DNA of 38,265 nt from Myxococcus sp. CA023 (lineage in GTDB: Bacteria > Myxococcota > Myxococcia > Myxococcales > Myxococcaceae), in the NCBI RefSeq assembly GCF_010998615.1, contig NZ_JAAEAH010000089.1, positions 1 through 38,265 of the forward strand, given 5' to 3'. Shown in pieces: positions 15,996 through 23,187 of the stretch (positions within the stretch are counted from its first letter, which is position 1; each line of letters starts with the position of its first letter). The notes beneath the pieces were generated by a model. It saw nothing but the letters and a program-made list of their open reading frames with translations. It made no database searches and was not told the origin of the DNA. A program made the translations under genes and the position numbers.

Positions 15996-16025
15996 GGGGC
16001 GGAGCGCCCGGGAGGCGCCCGCCCC
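15996..16025. terminator. Bidirectional hairpin between convergent genes
   Basis: GGGGCGG and GCGCC (15996-16008, one bulged A) pair with GGCGC and CCGCCCC (16014-16025), giving a 12-base-pair stem with a five-base loop. It fills the 44-base gap between the stops of the OmpA gene (plus) and the TPR gene (minus). There is no T tract. Confidence 0.6.
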
Positions 16026-16027
16026 AC

Positions 16028-16897
16028 TCAGCGGACGGGCGCCACCAACACCTCGCCGACCCAGACCTGCTTGGGCGAGAAGCGGGCGCCGCTACACGCG
16101 ACGGCGACACGGCCCTCGCAAGGATTCACGTAGACGAACTTGCAGTCGCCTCCGTTCTTCAGCCACGGCTCCAGCTGCGCCTCGCAGACGTGTTCCTTGT
16201 AGTGACACTCGTCGTGCATCTCGTTGCTCGCCCAGTAGAGGCAGTGCCGCCCCGTCGGGGCCCCCCCATCCGCCGGCGAAGGCGCGTTGGGGCAGTACCC
16301 CGCCTCTCCACGCCGCGCGGGGGTGGACGCGTCCTCCCTCGCTCCGGCCCCGTTGACGTGCATGTTGAAGCCCGTCTCCGTGTAGAACATCGGCGGTGTC
16401 TCCGCGTAGACGGCCTCGACGGGCGCCACCCATTCGCTGAGGCACGCCTGCAGCACGGTGCCGCAGCTCGGCTCCGAGGAGGGCAGGTCCGCGCACGGCC
16501 CGGCGCCGCGAATGACCAGGTAGTGGCCCCGGGGCGTGGGCTGGTGCTCCAGCGTCAGGGCTTCAGGCGTCACGTCATGGAACGCGGCGAGGTTGAAGTA
16601 GACGTTGGCGCGCGTCTTTGCGTCCGCGCCACTCGCCTTGAGCGCGCGCAGGTAGACGGCCAGGGCCTGCTCTTTCCGGCCCTGCTTCTGGAGACACAGC
16701 CCCAGGTCCGCCAACGTGGGGCCGTGCTCCGGCGCGAGCTTCGCGGCGCGCTCGAACAAAGGGCAGGCCTCGCCGAGCTTCTTCGCCCGGTAGAGCTTCG
16801 TGGCGCGCAGACGCAGCGCTTCGGCATCCTCCGCCTTCTTCGCGGCGCCGCCCTCCGGCGTGGCCGCGAGCAGGGACAGCGTCAGGAACCAGGACAT
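16028..16897 (-). CDS. Exported TPR-repeat protein
   Basis: 289 residues. A short signal peptide (MSWFLTLSLLAATPEGG) is followed by tetratricopeptide repeats at about 26-120 (ATKLYRAKKLGEACPLFERA, PTLADLGLCLQKQGRKEQAL, RANVYFNLAAFHD). The second half is a Cys-rich region (CADL, CGTVLQACL, CPNAP, CLYW, CHYKEHVCE, CKF, CEG, CSG) that may form disulphides in the periplasm; I do not recognise it. It is the last gene of a three-gene minus-strand operon and starts 23 bases after the thioredoxin-like gene. That neighbour could serve its disulphides, which is inference. Confidence 0.85.
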   Translation of the reverse strand: MSWFLTLSLLAATPEGGAAKKAEDAEALRLRATKLYRAKKLGEACPLFERAAKLAPEHGPTLADLGLCLQKQGRKEQALAVYLRALKASGADAKTRANVYFNLAAFHDVTPEALTLEHQPTPRGHYLVIRGAGPCADLPSSEPSCGTVLQACLSEWVAPVEAVYAETPPMFYTETGFNMHVNGAGAREDASTPARRGEAGYCPNAPSPADGGAPTGRHCLYWASNEMHDECHYKEHVCEAQLEPWLKNGGDCKFVYVNPCEGRVAVACSGARFSPKQVWVGEVLVAPVR

Positions 16898-16920
16898 GTG
16901 AAATCCCCCCTACTCAGGCG

Positions 16921-17499
16921 TCATGGCTGCTTCAGCGCGCGCTCGATGCGGCGGCGGATGCCGTCCTCGGACAGCGCGCCGCGCTGCGCGTCCATCACCT
17001 TGCCGTCGCGGTCCAGGAAGTAGAGTGTCGGCAGCGCGCTGACCTGGAAGGCCTGCGCCACGTTGTCGTCCGCGTACACCACGTACGGCGCCAGTTCCGG
17101 CAGGTGGTTGCGCATGAAGGCCTCCACCAGCTTGGGCGCGCGGTCGCCGTCATCCCGGCTGGCCGCCACGAAGACGAGCCCCTGCGGCTCGTACTCCTTG
17201 GCCAGCTTCACCAGCGCCGGCATCTCCTCACGGCACGGCGGGCACCAGGTGGCCCAGAAGTCCAGCATCACCACCTGGCCCTTCAGGTCCTCCAGCTTCA
17301 TCGTGCCACCGCCATGGCGCGCCATCTCCATGGTCGGCGCGGTCGTCCCATCCGGCACCAGCCGGGCCCGCTGCGCTTCCAGCACGCCCAGGTACACCAC
17401 GCCGCCCACGCCGAGCGCCCCCAGCAGTCCCAGTACCAGCTTCGTTCCGCCGCCCGCCTTCTTCGGGGCCGGAGGCGGAGCTCCGATGCTATCCGTCAC
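16921..17499 (-). CDS. Membrane-anchored TlpA/ResA-like thioredoxin
   Basis: 192 residues. The GTG at 17497-17499 overlaps the upstream stop as GTGA and has AGGAG nine bases before it, so I prefer it to the start 16 codons upstream. A single membrane anchor (about 19-36, LVLGLLGALGVGGVVYLGV) leads to a thioredoxin-fold domain outside the cytoplasm. Motifs are LKGQVVMLDFWATWCPPC with the redox pair WCPPC, the cis-Pro segment VSALPTLYFLDRDG, and REEMPALVKL. Such proteins reduce disulphides for cytochrome maturation or other exported proteins. The operon partners are a CFI-box protein and a Cys-rich TPR protein. Confidence 0.92.
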   Translation of the reverse strand: MTDSIGAPPPAPKKAGGGTKLVLGLLGALGVGGVVYLGVLEAQRARLVPDGTTAPTMEMARHGGGTMKLEDLKGQVVMLDFWATWCPPCREEMPALVKLAKEYEPQGLVFVAASRDDGDRAPKLVEAFMRNHLPELAPYVVYADDNVAQAFQVSALPTLYFLDRDGKVMDAQRGALSEDGIRRRIERALKQP

Positions 17500-18572
17500 G
17501 CGAATCCACTCCTGGTCAGGCGGCCATGCACCCGCCGCAGCACCCACCGCACACCCTCACGAGCCACCGGGCGCCGCGACACCCACACCGCCACGTCAGG
17601 GCCCCACCGATAGTAGCCCCGGATGAACACCCGACCCGGCGCGCTCTTCCGCAGCACGTCGTCGCGGTAGGCGCGGAAGGCCACGAGCTCCGGCGCGCCC
17701 TCGCCGAACGCCACCGTGGCCACGAAGCACGAGGACGCCGGGCTCACCCACATGAGCCGCTGGTTGGTGAGGTTCACCACCGCCTTCAGCTCGCGCGCCT
17801 CCGTGTAGACGAACGCCAGCAAGTCGCGCCGCGCTGAGGGGAACTCCTGGCCGCTGGCCTCCTCGAACTCGATGCGCGTGCTGCCCGTGGTGCCGACCTC
17901 GTCCACCGTGAAGAAGTACCGCTTGGAGCTGCGGCCGACCTCGACCTCCAGTCCGCGCAGCTCGCCGAAGTACGCCAGGAAGGGCGTGCGGCAGACCGGA
18001 CAGATGAAGCGGTTGTAGGCGTGGCTGGTGAGGAACGCGTAGTCCCCCACCCGCTTGCAGCCCATGTTCGGACACACCAGCTTCACGCTCGCCTGAGGCG
18101 CGGGCCGCGGGTCATAGCGCGACACACGCGAGCCCTTGTCGAACACCGGCGGCGGACGCGGCGGCGACGTCACCAGGTGGCGCGTCGGGTGCGCGGCGCG
18201 CTCCAGCTCCTGCGCCCGGCGCCAGGCCGTCTCCGCGGCCTCCAGACGTCCGGCCGCTGTGTGGCAGAGCGCCTCGCCGTGGGCCAGCAGCGCGGCCACC
18301 AGCTTCTCCAGCGGGGCCACCGCCGAGACATCCCGCCCCGCGGCCAGCGCCTCCGCCAGCACCCGCTCGACTTCGGGGAGCAGGGCCTGGGCCGCCTTGC
18401 GGGAAGGGTCCTCCGCGCGGCGGTACACCGGCGGTTCGGGGATACGGACGAAGAGAGCCGAGGCCGCCGCGCGCACCCGCTCCACCGCCGCGTCGCCACG
18501 CCCTACGTCCAACTGCGCCGCCCGCTCACGGGCCGCCTGAAAGAGTTCTTCGGGTTGCAAGCGCGCGGACAT
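17496..18572 (-). CDS. Zinc-ribbon protein with CFI-box C-terminal domain
   Basis: 358 residues from the ATG at 18570-18572, with a GGGTGGGG upstream. The N-terminal 120 residues are helical (ARERAAQLDVGRGDAAVERV onwards). A zinc ribbon follows: CPNMGCKRVGDY paired with FICPVCRTPF. The C-terminal region contains the CFI-box signature, here CFVATVAFGEGAPE, then FRAYRDDVLRKSAPGRVFIR and GYYRWGPDVA, known from proteins of myxobacteria and other bacteria but without a defined function. Cys and basic residues dominate the end (RRPVAREGVRWVLRRVHGR). It is first in an operon with a membrane thioredoxin (four-base overlap) and a TPR protein. Confidence 0.85.
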   Translation of the reverse strand: MSARLQPEELFQAARERAAQLDVGRGDAAVERVRAAASALFVRIPEPPVYRRAEDPSRKAAQALLPEVERVLAEALAAGRDVSAVAPLEKLVAALLAHGEALCHTAAGRLEAAETAWRRAQELERAAHPTRHLVTSPPRPPPVFDKGSRVSRYDPRPAPQASVKLVCPNMGCKRVGDYAFLTSHAYNRFICPVCRTPFLAYFGELRGLEVEVGRSSKRYFFTVDEVGTTGSTRIEFEEASGQEFPSARRDLLAFVYTEARELKAVVNLTNQRLMWVSPASSCFVATVAFGEGAPELVAFRAYRDDVLRKSAPGRVFIRGYYRWGPDVAVWVSRRPVAREGVRWVLRRVHGRLTRSGFA

Positions 18573-18588
18573 TAAAGGCCCCACCCCG

Positions 18589-18601
18589 CGCTGTCAGCGC
18601 A
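18589..18601. promoter_or_regulatory. Palindrome in a divergent intergenic region
   Basis: GCGCTG-T-CAGCGC is a perfect 13-base palindrome in the 101-base gap between the divergent CFI-box gene and the small membrane protein gene. It lies 17 bases upstream of the CFI-box start and could be an operator. No clear -35/-10 pair was found. Confidence 0.3.
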
Positions 18602-18673
18602 TTGGACACCGCAGCGGTCGGAAACTGGCCACGCCCTCTCCTTTGGTGTACGAAGAGGTAGGAGGCTGTGAGC

Positions 18674-18955
18674 GTGAACGCATTGAAGTTCATCGTCTGG
18701 ACGTGCTGTGCGGTGGGGCTCGGCGTCTTCCTGGCTTCGGGCAAGGTGGATGGCCGCACGCCCTTGAACCACATGGAGCGAGCGTGGAGCCGCTCGGTGA
18801 GCCCTTCCACGGTTGATCGGCTCAAGGACGGGCTGGAGGACGCGTACGAGGACGCCAAGGACGCCGTCGCCGGAAACAAGGATTCGTCGCCTCGTGAGCG
18901 CATCAGCGCCGAGGACCGTGAAGCGGTGAACCGCATCATCGCGCAGAAGAAGTAG
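18674..18955 (+). CDS. Small single-pass membrane or secreted protein
   Basis: 93 residues from the GTG at 18674, which has AGGAGG (18660-18665) eight bases upstream. The in-frame GTG at 18668 is only two bases from it and is less likely. The N-terminus (NALKFIVWTCCAVGLGVFLASG) is a membrane anchor or signal. The rest is charged and probably helical (DRLKDGLEDAYEDAKDAVAGNKD, broken by a Gly-Asn, then ISAEDREAVNRIIAQKK). I do not recognise a family. It precedes an HtrA-like protease gene on the same strand by 82 bases. Confidence 0.75.
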   Translation: MNALKFIVWTCCAVGLGVFLASGKVDGRTPLNHMERAWSRSVSPSTVDRLKDGLEDAYEDAKDAVAGNKDSSPRERISAEDREAVNRIIAQKK

Positions 18956-19037
18956 TTCGCCTCCGGGCCCGCTTCCCCTGGCCTCCCCTCCTCCTTAGGT
19001 TGCACGGGAGGCGGCTGGTCGGGGTGGAGGCGGGGCC

Positions 19038-20300
19038 ATGGGCAGGGCGCGAGGCAAGAGTGTCATCCTGTTCGCCGCGCTGGTGTGCGCGCTGGTGCTG
19101 CCAGCGCAAGCCACCGGCCGCGAACGCAATCGGTTGTGGGTGGAGTCACAGAACCGCGCCCTCCAGAAGCAACGCTCCACGCTGAGCGAGGTCGCCCGGC
19201 GCGCCATGCCCTCCGTGGTGTCCATCACCACACAGCAGGTCGCCGACGTGCAGGCCGTCGCCGCTGGAGAAGAAGCGCAGAAGGGCATCGGCTCCGGCTT
19301 CATCATCCACCCAGACGGCTACATCCTCACCAGCGCGCACGTGGTGGAGGGCGCGGCGGAGGTCATCGTCTCCGTCCTGCACCCGCGCGGCTACGTGGAG
19401 GAGTTCGAGGCCATCGTGGTGGGCGAGGACGCCCGCACCGACTGCGCGCTGCTGAAAATCGCCGCGCCCCGCAAGCTGCCCGTGCTGAAACTGGCCTCCG
19501 CGTCGCACGTGCGCTCGGCGGACTGGATTGTCGTCATCGGCAACCCGTTCGGGCTGACCCACTCGGTGACGGTGGGCGTGGTCAGCTACATGGGCCGCAC
19601 GGACGTGACGCCCAACGGGCGCGACGGCGACTTCGACTACATGCAGATGGACGCCTCCATCAACCCGGGCAACTCCGGCGGGCCGGTGTTGGACCTGCAC
19701 GGTGACGTGGTGGCGGTGGCCAACGCGGTCAACGTGGCAGGCCAGGGCATCGGCTTCGCCATCCCCATCGACATCGCGAAGACGGTGATTCCGCACCTCA
19801 AGTCCCACGGCCGCGTGCGCCGCGGATGGCTGGGCATGAGCGTGCAGGACTTCTCTCCGGAGGTGGCCGAGGCCTTCAACCTGCAGCGCGGCCGCGGGGT
19901 GGTGGTGACGGACATCGTCGAAGGCGGCCCGGCCGAGCGCGCGGGCCTGCAGGTGGGCGACGTCATCGTCGGCGTGGACCAGCGACGTGTGCGCCGGGCG
20001 CATGCGCTGCGCTGGCAGGTGGCCGCCCGGGGCGTGGGCCGCGACGTGAAGTTCCAGGTCCACCGGCTGGGGCGCCCGATGAAGCTGACACTCAAGCTGG
20101 AGGAGATGCCGTCCGAGGAGACGCCGCAACCCACCATGGCCAGCAGCACCGCGCCCGGGCGGCACGCGGGAGCCCCTCAGCCAGTGATGGACGACCTGCT
20201 GTCGCCGGTGCCTCGCTCGAAGGGCCGCCAGGCGGCTCCGCCCTCGGGGGAAGCAGGCCCTGGGACGGGGGGTTCTGGAAAAAACGCCCCCGCGCCCTGA
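19038..20300 (+). CDS. HtrA/DegP-like serine protease with one PDZ domain
   Basis: 420 residues. A signal peptide or anchor (about 8-25, VILFAALVCALVLPAQA) precedes a trypsin-like domain (about 50-245). The catalytic triad is complete: H101 in LTSAHVVEG, D135 in ARTDCALLK and S213 in NPGNSGGPV. One PDZ domain follows (about 258-350, RGWLGMSVQDFS, GPAERAGLQVGDVIVGVD). The tail (about 350-420) is Pro/Ala-rich and low complexity. HtrA proteins degrade or refold damaged periplasmic proteins, and the PDZ domain binds C-terminal tails. GGAGG lies upstream of the ATG. A terminator follows 60 bases after the stop, so it may be transcribed alone or with the small protein before it. Confidence 0.94.
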   Translation: MGRARGKSVILFAALVCALVLPAQATGRERNRLWVESQNRALQKQRSTLSEVARRAMPSVVSITTQQVADVQAVAAGEEAQKGIGSGFIIHPDGYILTSAHVVEGAAEVIVSVLHPRGYVEEFEAIVVGEDARTDCALLKIAAPRKLPVLKLASASHVRSADWIVVIGNPFGLTHSVTVGVVSYMGRTDVTPNGRDGDFDYMQMDASINPGNSGGPVLDLHGDVVAVANAVNVAGQGIGFAIPIDIAKTVIPHLKSHGRVRRGWLGMSVQDFSPEVAEAFNLQRGRGVVVTDIVEGGPAERAGLQVGDVIVGVDQRRVRRAHALRWQVAARGVGRDVKFQVHRLGRPMKLTLKLEEMPSEETPQPTMASSTAPGRHAGAPQPVMDDLLSPVPRSKGRQAAPPSGEAGPGTGGSGKNAPAP

Positions 20301-20359
20301 AGTCCAGGATGGGCGGTGATGAACCCTGGTTTCCCGGGCTCCTTGCGTTCGGGGGTCAT

Positions 20360-20383
20360 GGGCGCTAGACAGTGCGCCTTTTT
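20360..20383 (+). terminator. Intrinsic terminator after the HtrA-like gene
   Basis: GGCGC (20361-20365) and GCGCC (20374-20378) form a five-base-pair stem, extended by a G-T pair, with an eight-base loop and a TTTTT run at 20379-20383. It ends transcripts from the protease gene before the small Cys-His protein gene. Confidence 0.65.
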
Positions 20384-20454
20384 CCGTACCCTTGCGGCGG
20401 GTCCACCTCGGTGTGGCGCCGCGACTTCGCATCGTTTCGCAGGAGAGTTTCGCA

Positions 20455-20721
20455 ATGGCCGAGGCCCAGACGACCCAGAAGCGCACCAGTTGGCCGCGTT
20501 TCGCCAAGAGCAATGGCAAGAAGGCGTGCACCGTGGAGGGCTGCAAGCGCCCGTACCGCGCCAAGAACTACTGCTACTTCCACTACAAGCAGTGGCGCCA
20601 GGGCGACCTGCCGCACAGCCGTTACCGCACCTGCTCCAAGCCGGAGTGCCGCGTGAAGACGTTCAAGGGCGGCCTGTGCGAGAAGCACCACGGCGAGGCC
20701 TTCAAGAAGGACGCGGCGTAG
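20455..20721 (+). CDS. Small basic protein with two tandem Cys3-His motifs
   Basis: 88 residues from the ATG at 20455, with AGGAGA at 20441-20446. It has two copies of the pattern C-x4-C-x9-C-x2-H: C25-C30-C40-H43 (ACTVEGCKRPY to NYCYFHYKQW) and C60-C65-C75-H78 (RTCSKPECRVK to GLCEKHHGEAF). The spacing is identical in the two, so this is a tandem duplication. Similar C-x4-C...C-x2-H units with HYKQWRQGD-like endings accompany phage HNH endonucleases, where they bind zinc and probably DNA, but no HNH nuclease is present here. The protein is rich in Lys and Arg. A nucleic-acid-binding role is likely but inferred. Confidence 0.85.
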   Translation: MAEAQTTQKRTSWPRFAKSNGKKACTVEGCKRPYRAKNYCYFHYKQWRQGDLPHSRYRTCSKPECRVKTFKGGLCEKHHGEAFKKDAA

Positions 20722-20743
20722 ACCGCGACTCGCCGTCGGCGCC

Positions 20744-20775
20744 GGGGCGGCCTCTTCCTCAGGGAGAGGCGCCCC
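20744..20775. terminator. Bidirectional hairpin overlapping a stop codon
   Basis: GGGGC-G-GCCTCT (20744-20755, one bulged G) pairs with AGAGGCGCCCC (20765-20775) in an 11-base-pair stem. The nine-base loop contains the stop codon of the convergent methyltransferase gene. It separates that gene from the Cys-His protein gene. Confidence 0.65.
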
Positions 20776-21490
20776 GCGTCACCGCGCGCTCCAGGTGCTT
20801 GAAGGCCGTGAGCCACAGCTCCGCCTCGCGCTGGGTCAGCCGCGCACGCATCAACGTCTGCTCCAGCTCGTTCAGCACATGCTGCGGCGCCTGCGGGTTG
20901 AGGAACTCCGCGAGCAGCATGACGTCCCGCATCCGCTTCGCCAGCGCACCCAGCGTACCCAGCTTCGCGCCCGGCGCCTCCTCCACCGCGGCCGTGGGCG
21001 TCAGCCCCTGACGGTGACAGAGGTACAGCAGCACCGCTGACGACTGCGCCAGGTTCATGGACGGCTGCACTGCCGACGTGGGAATCGCGAGCACGTCCGT
21101 GCACCGCGCCAGGTCCTCGTCGGACATGCCCCGCTGCTCGCCGCCGAAGACCAGCGCCACGCGTCCGCGCACGCTCTCCTCCGCCAGCCGCTGCATGGCC
21201 TCCTCCGGCGTCAGCACGGTGCGTCCCTTGAGCTGGGTACGAGAAGTCGTGCCCACCGCGTACACGCAGTCCTTCAGCGCTTCGCCCAGGTCGGAGGCCA
21301 CCTCCATGCCCCGCAAGACGAAGTCACTCTTGACCGCGAGACGCTCCGCGCCCTCGATCGACTTCAGCACCGGCTCGGACAAAATCAGCCGTGAGTACCC
21401 GAAGTTGGCCATGATTCTGGCCACGGCGCCGAGGTTGTCGGTTGAACGCGTCTGATGAAGGACAACGGTAAGCTGCTCCCCTGGCCGCAT
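20759..21490 (-). CDS. SpoU/TrmJ-like RNA 2'-O-methyltransferase
   Basis: 243 residues of the SPOUT class. The three SpoU motifs are present: motif 1 RSTDNLGAVARIMANFG (16-32) with the catalytic Arg and Asn, motif 2 ALVFGGEQRGMSDEDL (about 112-127) and motif 3 IPTSAVQPSMNLAQSSAVL (about 137-155), which build the AdoMet-binding knot. The helical C-terminus (MRDVMLLAEFLNPQAPQHVL to LTQREAELWLTAFKHLERA) resembles TrmJ, which methylates position 32 of tRNA. The exact target cannot be read from the sequence. It is divergent from a lipoprotein gene 51 bases away, and its 3' end shares a hairpin with the convergent gene. Confidence 0.88.
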   Translation of the reverse strand: MRPGEQLTVVLHQTRSTDNLGAVARIMANFGYSRLILSEPVLKSIEGAERLAVKSDFVLRGMEVASDLGEALKDCVYAVGTTSRTQLKGRTVLTPEEAMQRLAEESVRGRVALVFGGEQRGMSDEDLARCTDVLAIPTSAVQPSMNLAQSSAVLLYLCHRQGLTPTAAVEEAPGAKLGTLGALAKRMRDVMLLAEFLNPQAPQHVLNELEQTLMRARLTQREAELWLTAFKHLERAVTRGASP

Positions 21491-21541
21491 GCGCTGAGTT
21501 TAGCTGGTTGATCCCGAAGCAGATCGGTATATTCCCGGTTG

Positions 21542-22129
21542 ATGCGTCGCTGGCTCCCTGGGTTGCTCCTCTCTCTCGTGACGGTCCTCACCGCGTGTGG
21601 TGAGGCGGGTGCACCTGTCCGTGCCACGATGAGCGCGCGGCAGGCCCTCACCAACCCGCCGGAGTTCCTCGAGTTCGAGGCTCCCTCGACGCGGCTGGAG
21701 CTCTTCCGCGAGGTGGCCCGGCAGTCCGTCATCGAGGCCGGGCAGGCAGCCCAGGCCCTGGTCCTCTTCCCGGTCAGCCATCAGGGCGAGCTGCTCGCCG
21801 CGCCAGGCTTCGACCCGAAGATGGACCTGTTCCAGGCCCCCGACGCGGGTGCGCCCCTGGAGCTGGTGTTCGAGTCCGGCGGAGAGCGTTGGCCGGATGA
21901 CCGCCGCGAGGGCCTTCAGGGCCTCTCCGAGCGTGAAGCCGCCGAGCTGGTGGCCCGCACGCTGCTCGCCCACTGGGGCATCGCGCCGAACAGCGCGGTC
22001 CAGGTGGACCGGGCGTCGGGCGCGCCTTATGCGGTCGCTTACGTGGACGGAATCCTGCGCATCAACCCAGCTTTCCTCTACCTGGCAGCGGCGTACGGTC
22101 CTTCTTCCCTGCCCGCTTCGCTCCAGTAG
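21542..22129 (+). CDS. Hypothetical lipoprotein
   Basis: 195 residues from the ATG at 21542; the codon just before is TTG, which would only add one residue. The signal ends in a lipobox LTAC (Cys19) with Gly at +2, so the outer membrane is expected. The mature part has an alpha/beta look (LELFREVARQSVIEAGQAAQ, SEREAAELVARTLLAHWGI, AVAYVDGILRINPAFLYLAA) and no family I recognise. It is divergent from the methyltransferase gene and 71 bases before purC on the same strand. Confidence 0.8.
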   Translation: MRRWLPGLLLSLVTVLTACGEAGAPVRATMSARQALTNPPEFLEFEAPSTRLELFREVARQSVIEAGQAAQALVLFPVSHQGELLAAPGFDPKMDLFQAPDAGAPLELVFESGGERWPDDRREGLQGLSEREAAELVARTLLAHWGIAPNSAVQVDRASGAPYAVAYVDGILRINPAFLYLAAAYGPSSLPASLQ

Positions 22130-22200
22130 AGTCGCGCGCCTCAAGTCAGGCCCCGTTTCCTCTCGCCCTTCCCGCGAGAGAGAGGGGTCGCGAGGCGACA

Positions 22201-23160
22201 GTGAATACCTCCGCACTTCACGCGCAGCTTCCCCTCACCCTCCAGCAGACGGACCTGCCCGCGCTAGGCCAGCACTACCGTGGCAAGGTTCGCGAGACGT
22301 ACCGGCAGGATGACCGGCTCATCCTGGTGACGACGGACCGGCTGTCCGCGTTCGACCACATCCTCACCACCATCCCCTTCAAGGGCGAGGTGCTCAACCG
22401 GCTGTCCGCGTTCTGGTTCGAGCGCACGAAGCACATCGTTCCCAATCACGTGCTGGACGTGCCCGACGCCAACGTCACCGTGGCGCGTGCCTGTCAGCCC
22501 TTCGCCGTGGAAGTGGTGGTGCGCGGCTACCTCACCGGCAGCCTGTGGCGCGACTACCAGAAGGGCACGCACACCGCCTACGGACTGCCCTTCCCGGACG
22601 GCCTGCGCAAGGACGAAGCCTTCCCCGCCCCCCTCATCACCCCGTCCACCAAGGCGGAGTACGGCCTGCACGACGAGCCCATCTCCGAGAAGGAGCTTCT
22701 GGCGCGGGGCCTGGCCACGCCTCGTGACTGGGCGCGCATCTCCGAGGCCGCGCTGGGCCTCTTCGCGGAGGGCCAGAAGTGGGCGCGCTCACGCGGCCTC
22801 ATCCTCGTGGATACCAAGTACGAGTTCGGCAAGGTGGGCGACACGCTCTACGTCATCGACGAGATGCACACCCCGGACTCCAGCCGCTACTGGGTGGCCG
22901 ACGAGTACGAGGCGCGCTTCGCGAAGGGCGAGGACCAGCGCATGCTGGACAAGGAGAACATCCGCCAGTGGCTCATCCGCGAGCGGAACTTCACTGGCCA
23001 GGGTACGCCTCCGCCCATCCCGGACGACGTACGCGTGGACCTAGCCGCGAAGTACGTGGCGGCCTACGAGCACATCACCGGCACCACGCTGACGCTGGAG
23101 CCGGGCGACGTGAAGGCCCGCATCGAGCGCAACCTGCGTGAGAAGGGCTACCTGAAGTAG
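22201..23160 (+). CDS. purC: SAICAR synthetase (phosphoribosylaminoimidazole-succinocarboxamide synthase)
   Basis: 319 residues from a GTG at 22201 with GAGGCG before it. The enzyme joins CAIR and aspartate with ATP to make SAICAR in purine synthesis. Signatures are YRGKVRETYRQDDRLILVTTDRLSAFD in the N-terminal ATP-binding part (given here as overlapping short motifs YRGKVRETY and TDRLSAFD), VEVVVRGYLTGS, and LILVDTKYEFGK, the family's second signature. Length fits the longer, monofunctional class. The next enzyme of the pathway, PurB, is encoded by the convergent neighbour with 27 bases between the stops. Confidence 0.97.
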   Translation: MNTSALHAQLPLTLQQTDLPALGQHYRGKVRETYRQDDRLILVTTDRLSAFDHILTTIPFKGEVLNRLSAFWFERTKHIVPNHVLDVPDANVTVARACQPFAVEVVVRGYLTGSLWRDYQKGTHTAYGLPFPDGLRKDEAFPAPLITPSTKAEYGLHDEPISEKELLARGLATPRDWARISEAALGLFAEGQKWARSRGLILVDTKYEFGKVGDTLYVIDEMHTPDSSRYWVADEYEARFAKGEDQRMLDKENIRQWLIRERNFTGQGTPPPIPDDVRVDLAAKYVAAYEHITGTTLTLEPGDVKARIERNLREKGYLK

Positions 23161-23187
23161 CCCTCCTCCCTCACCGGCACGGGGCGC

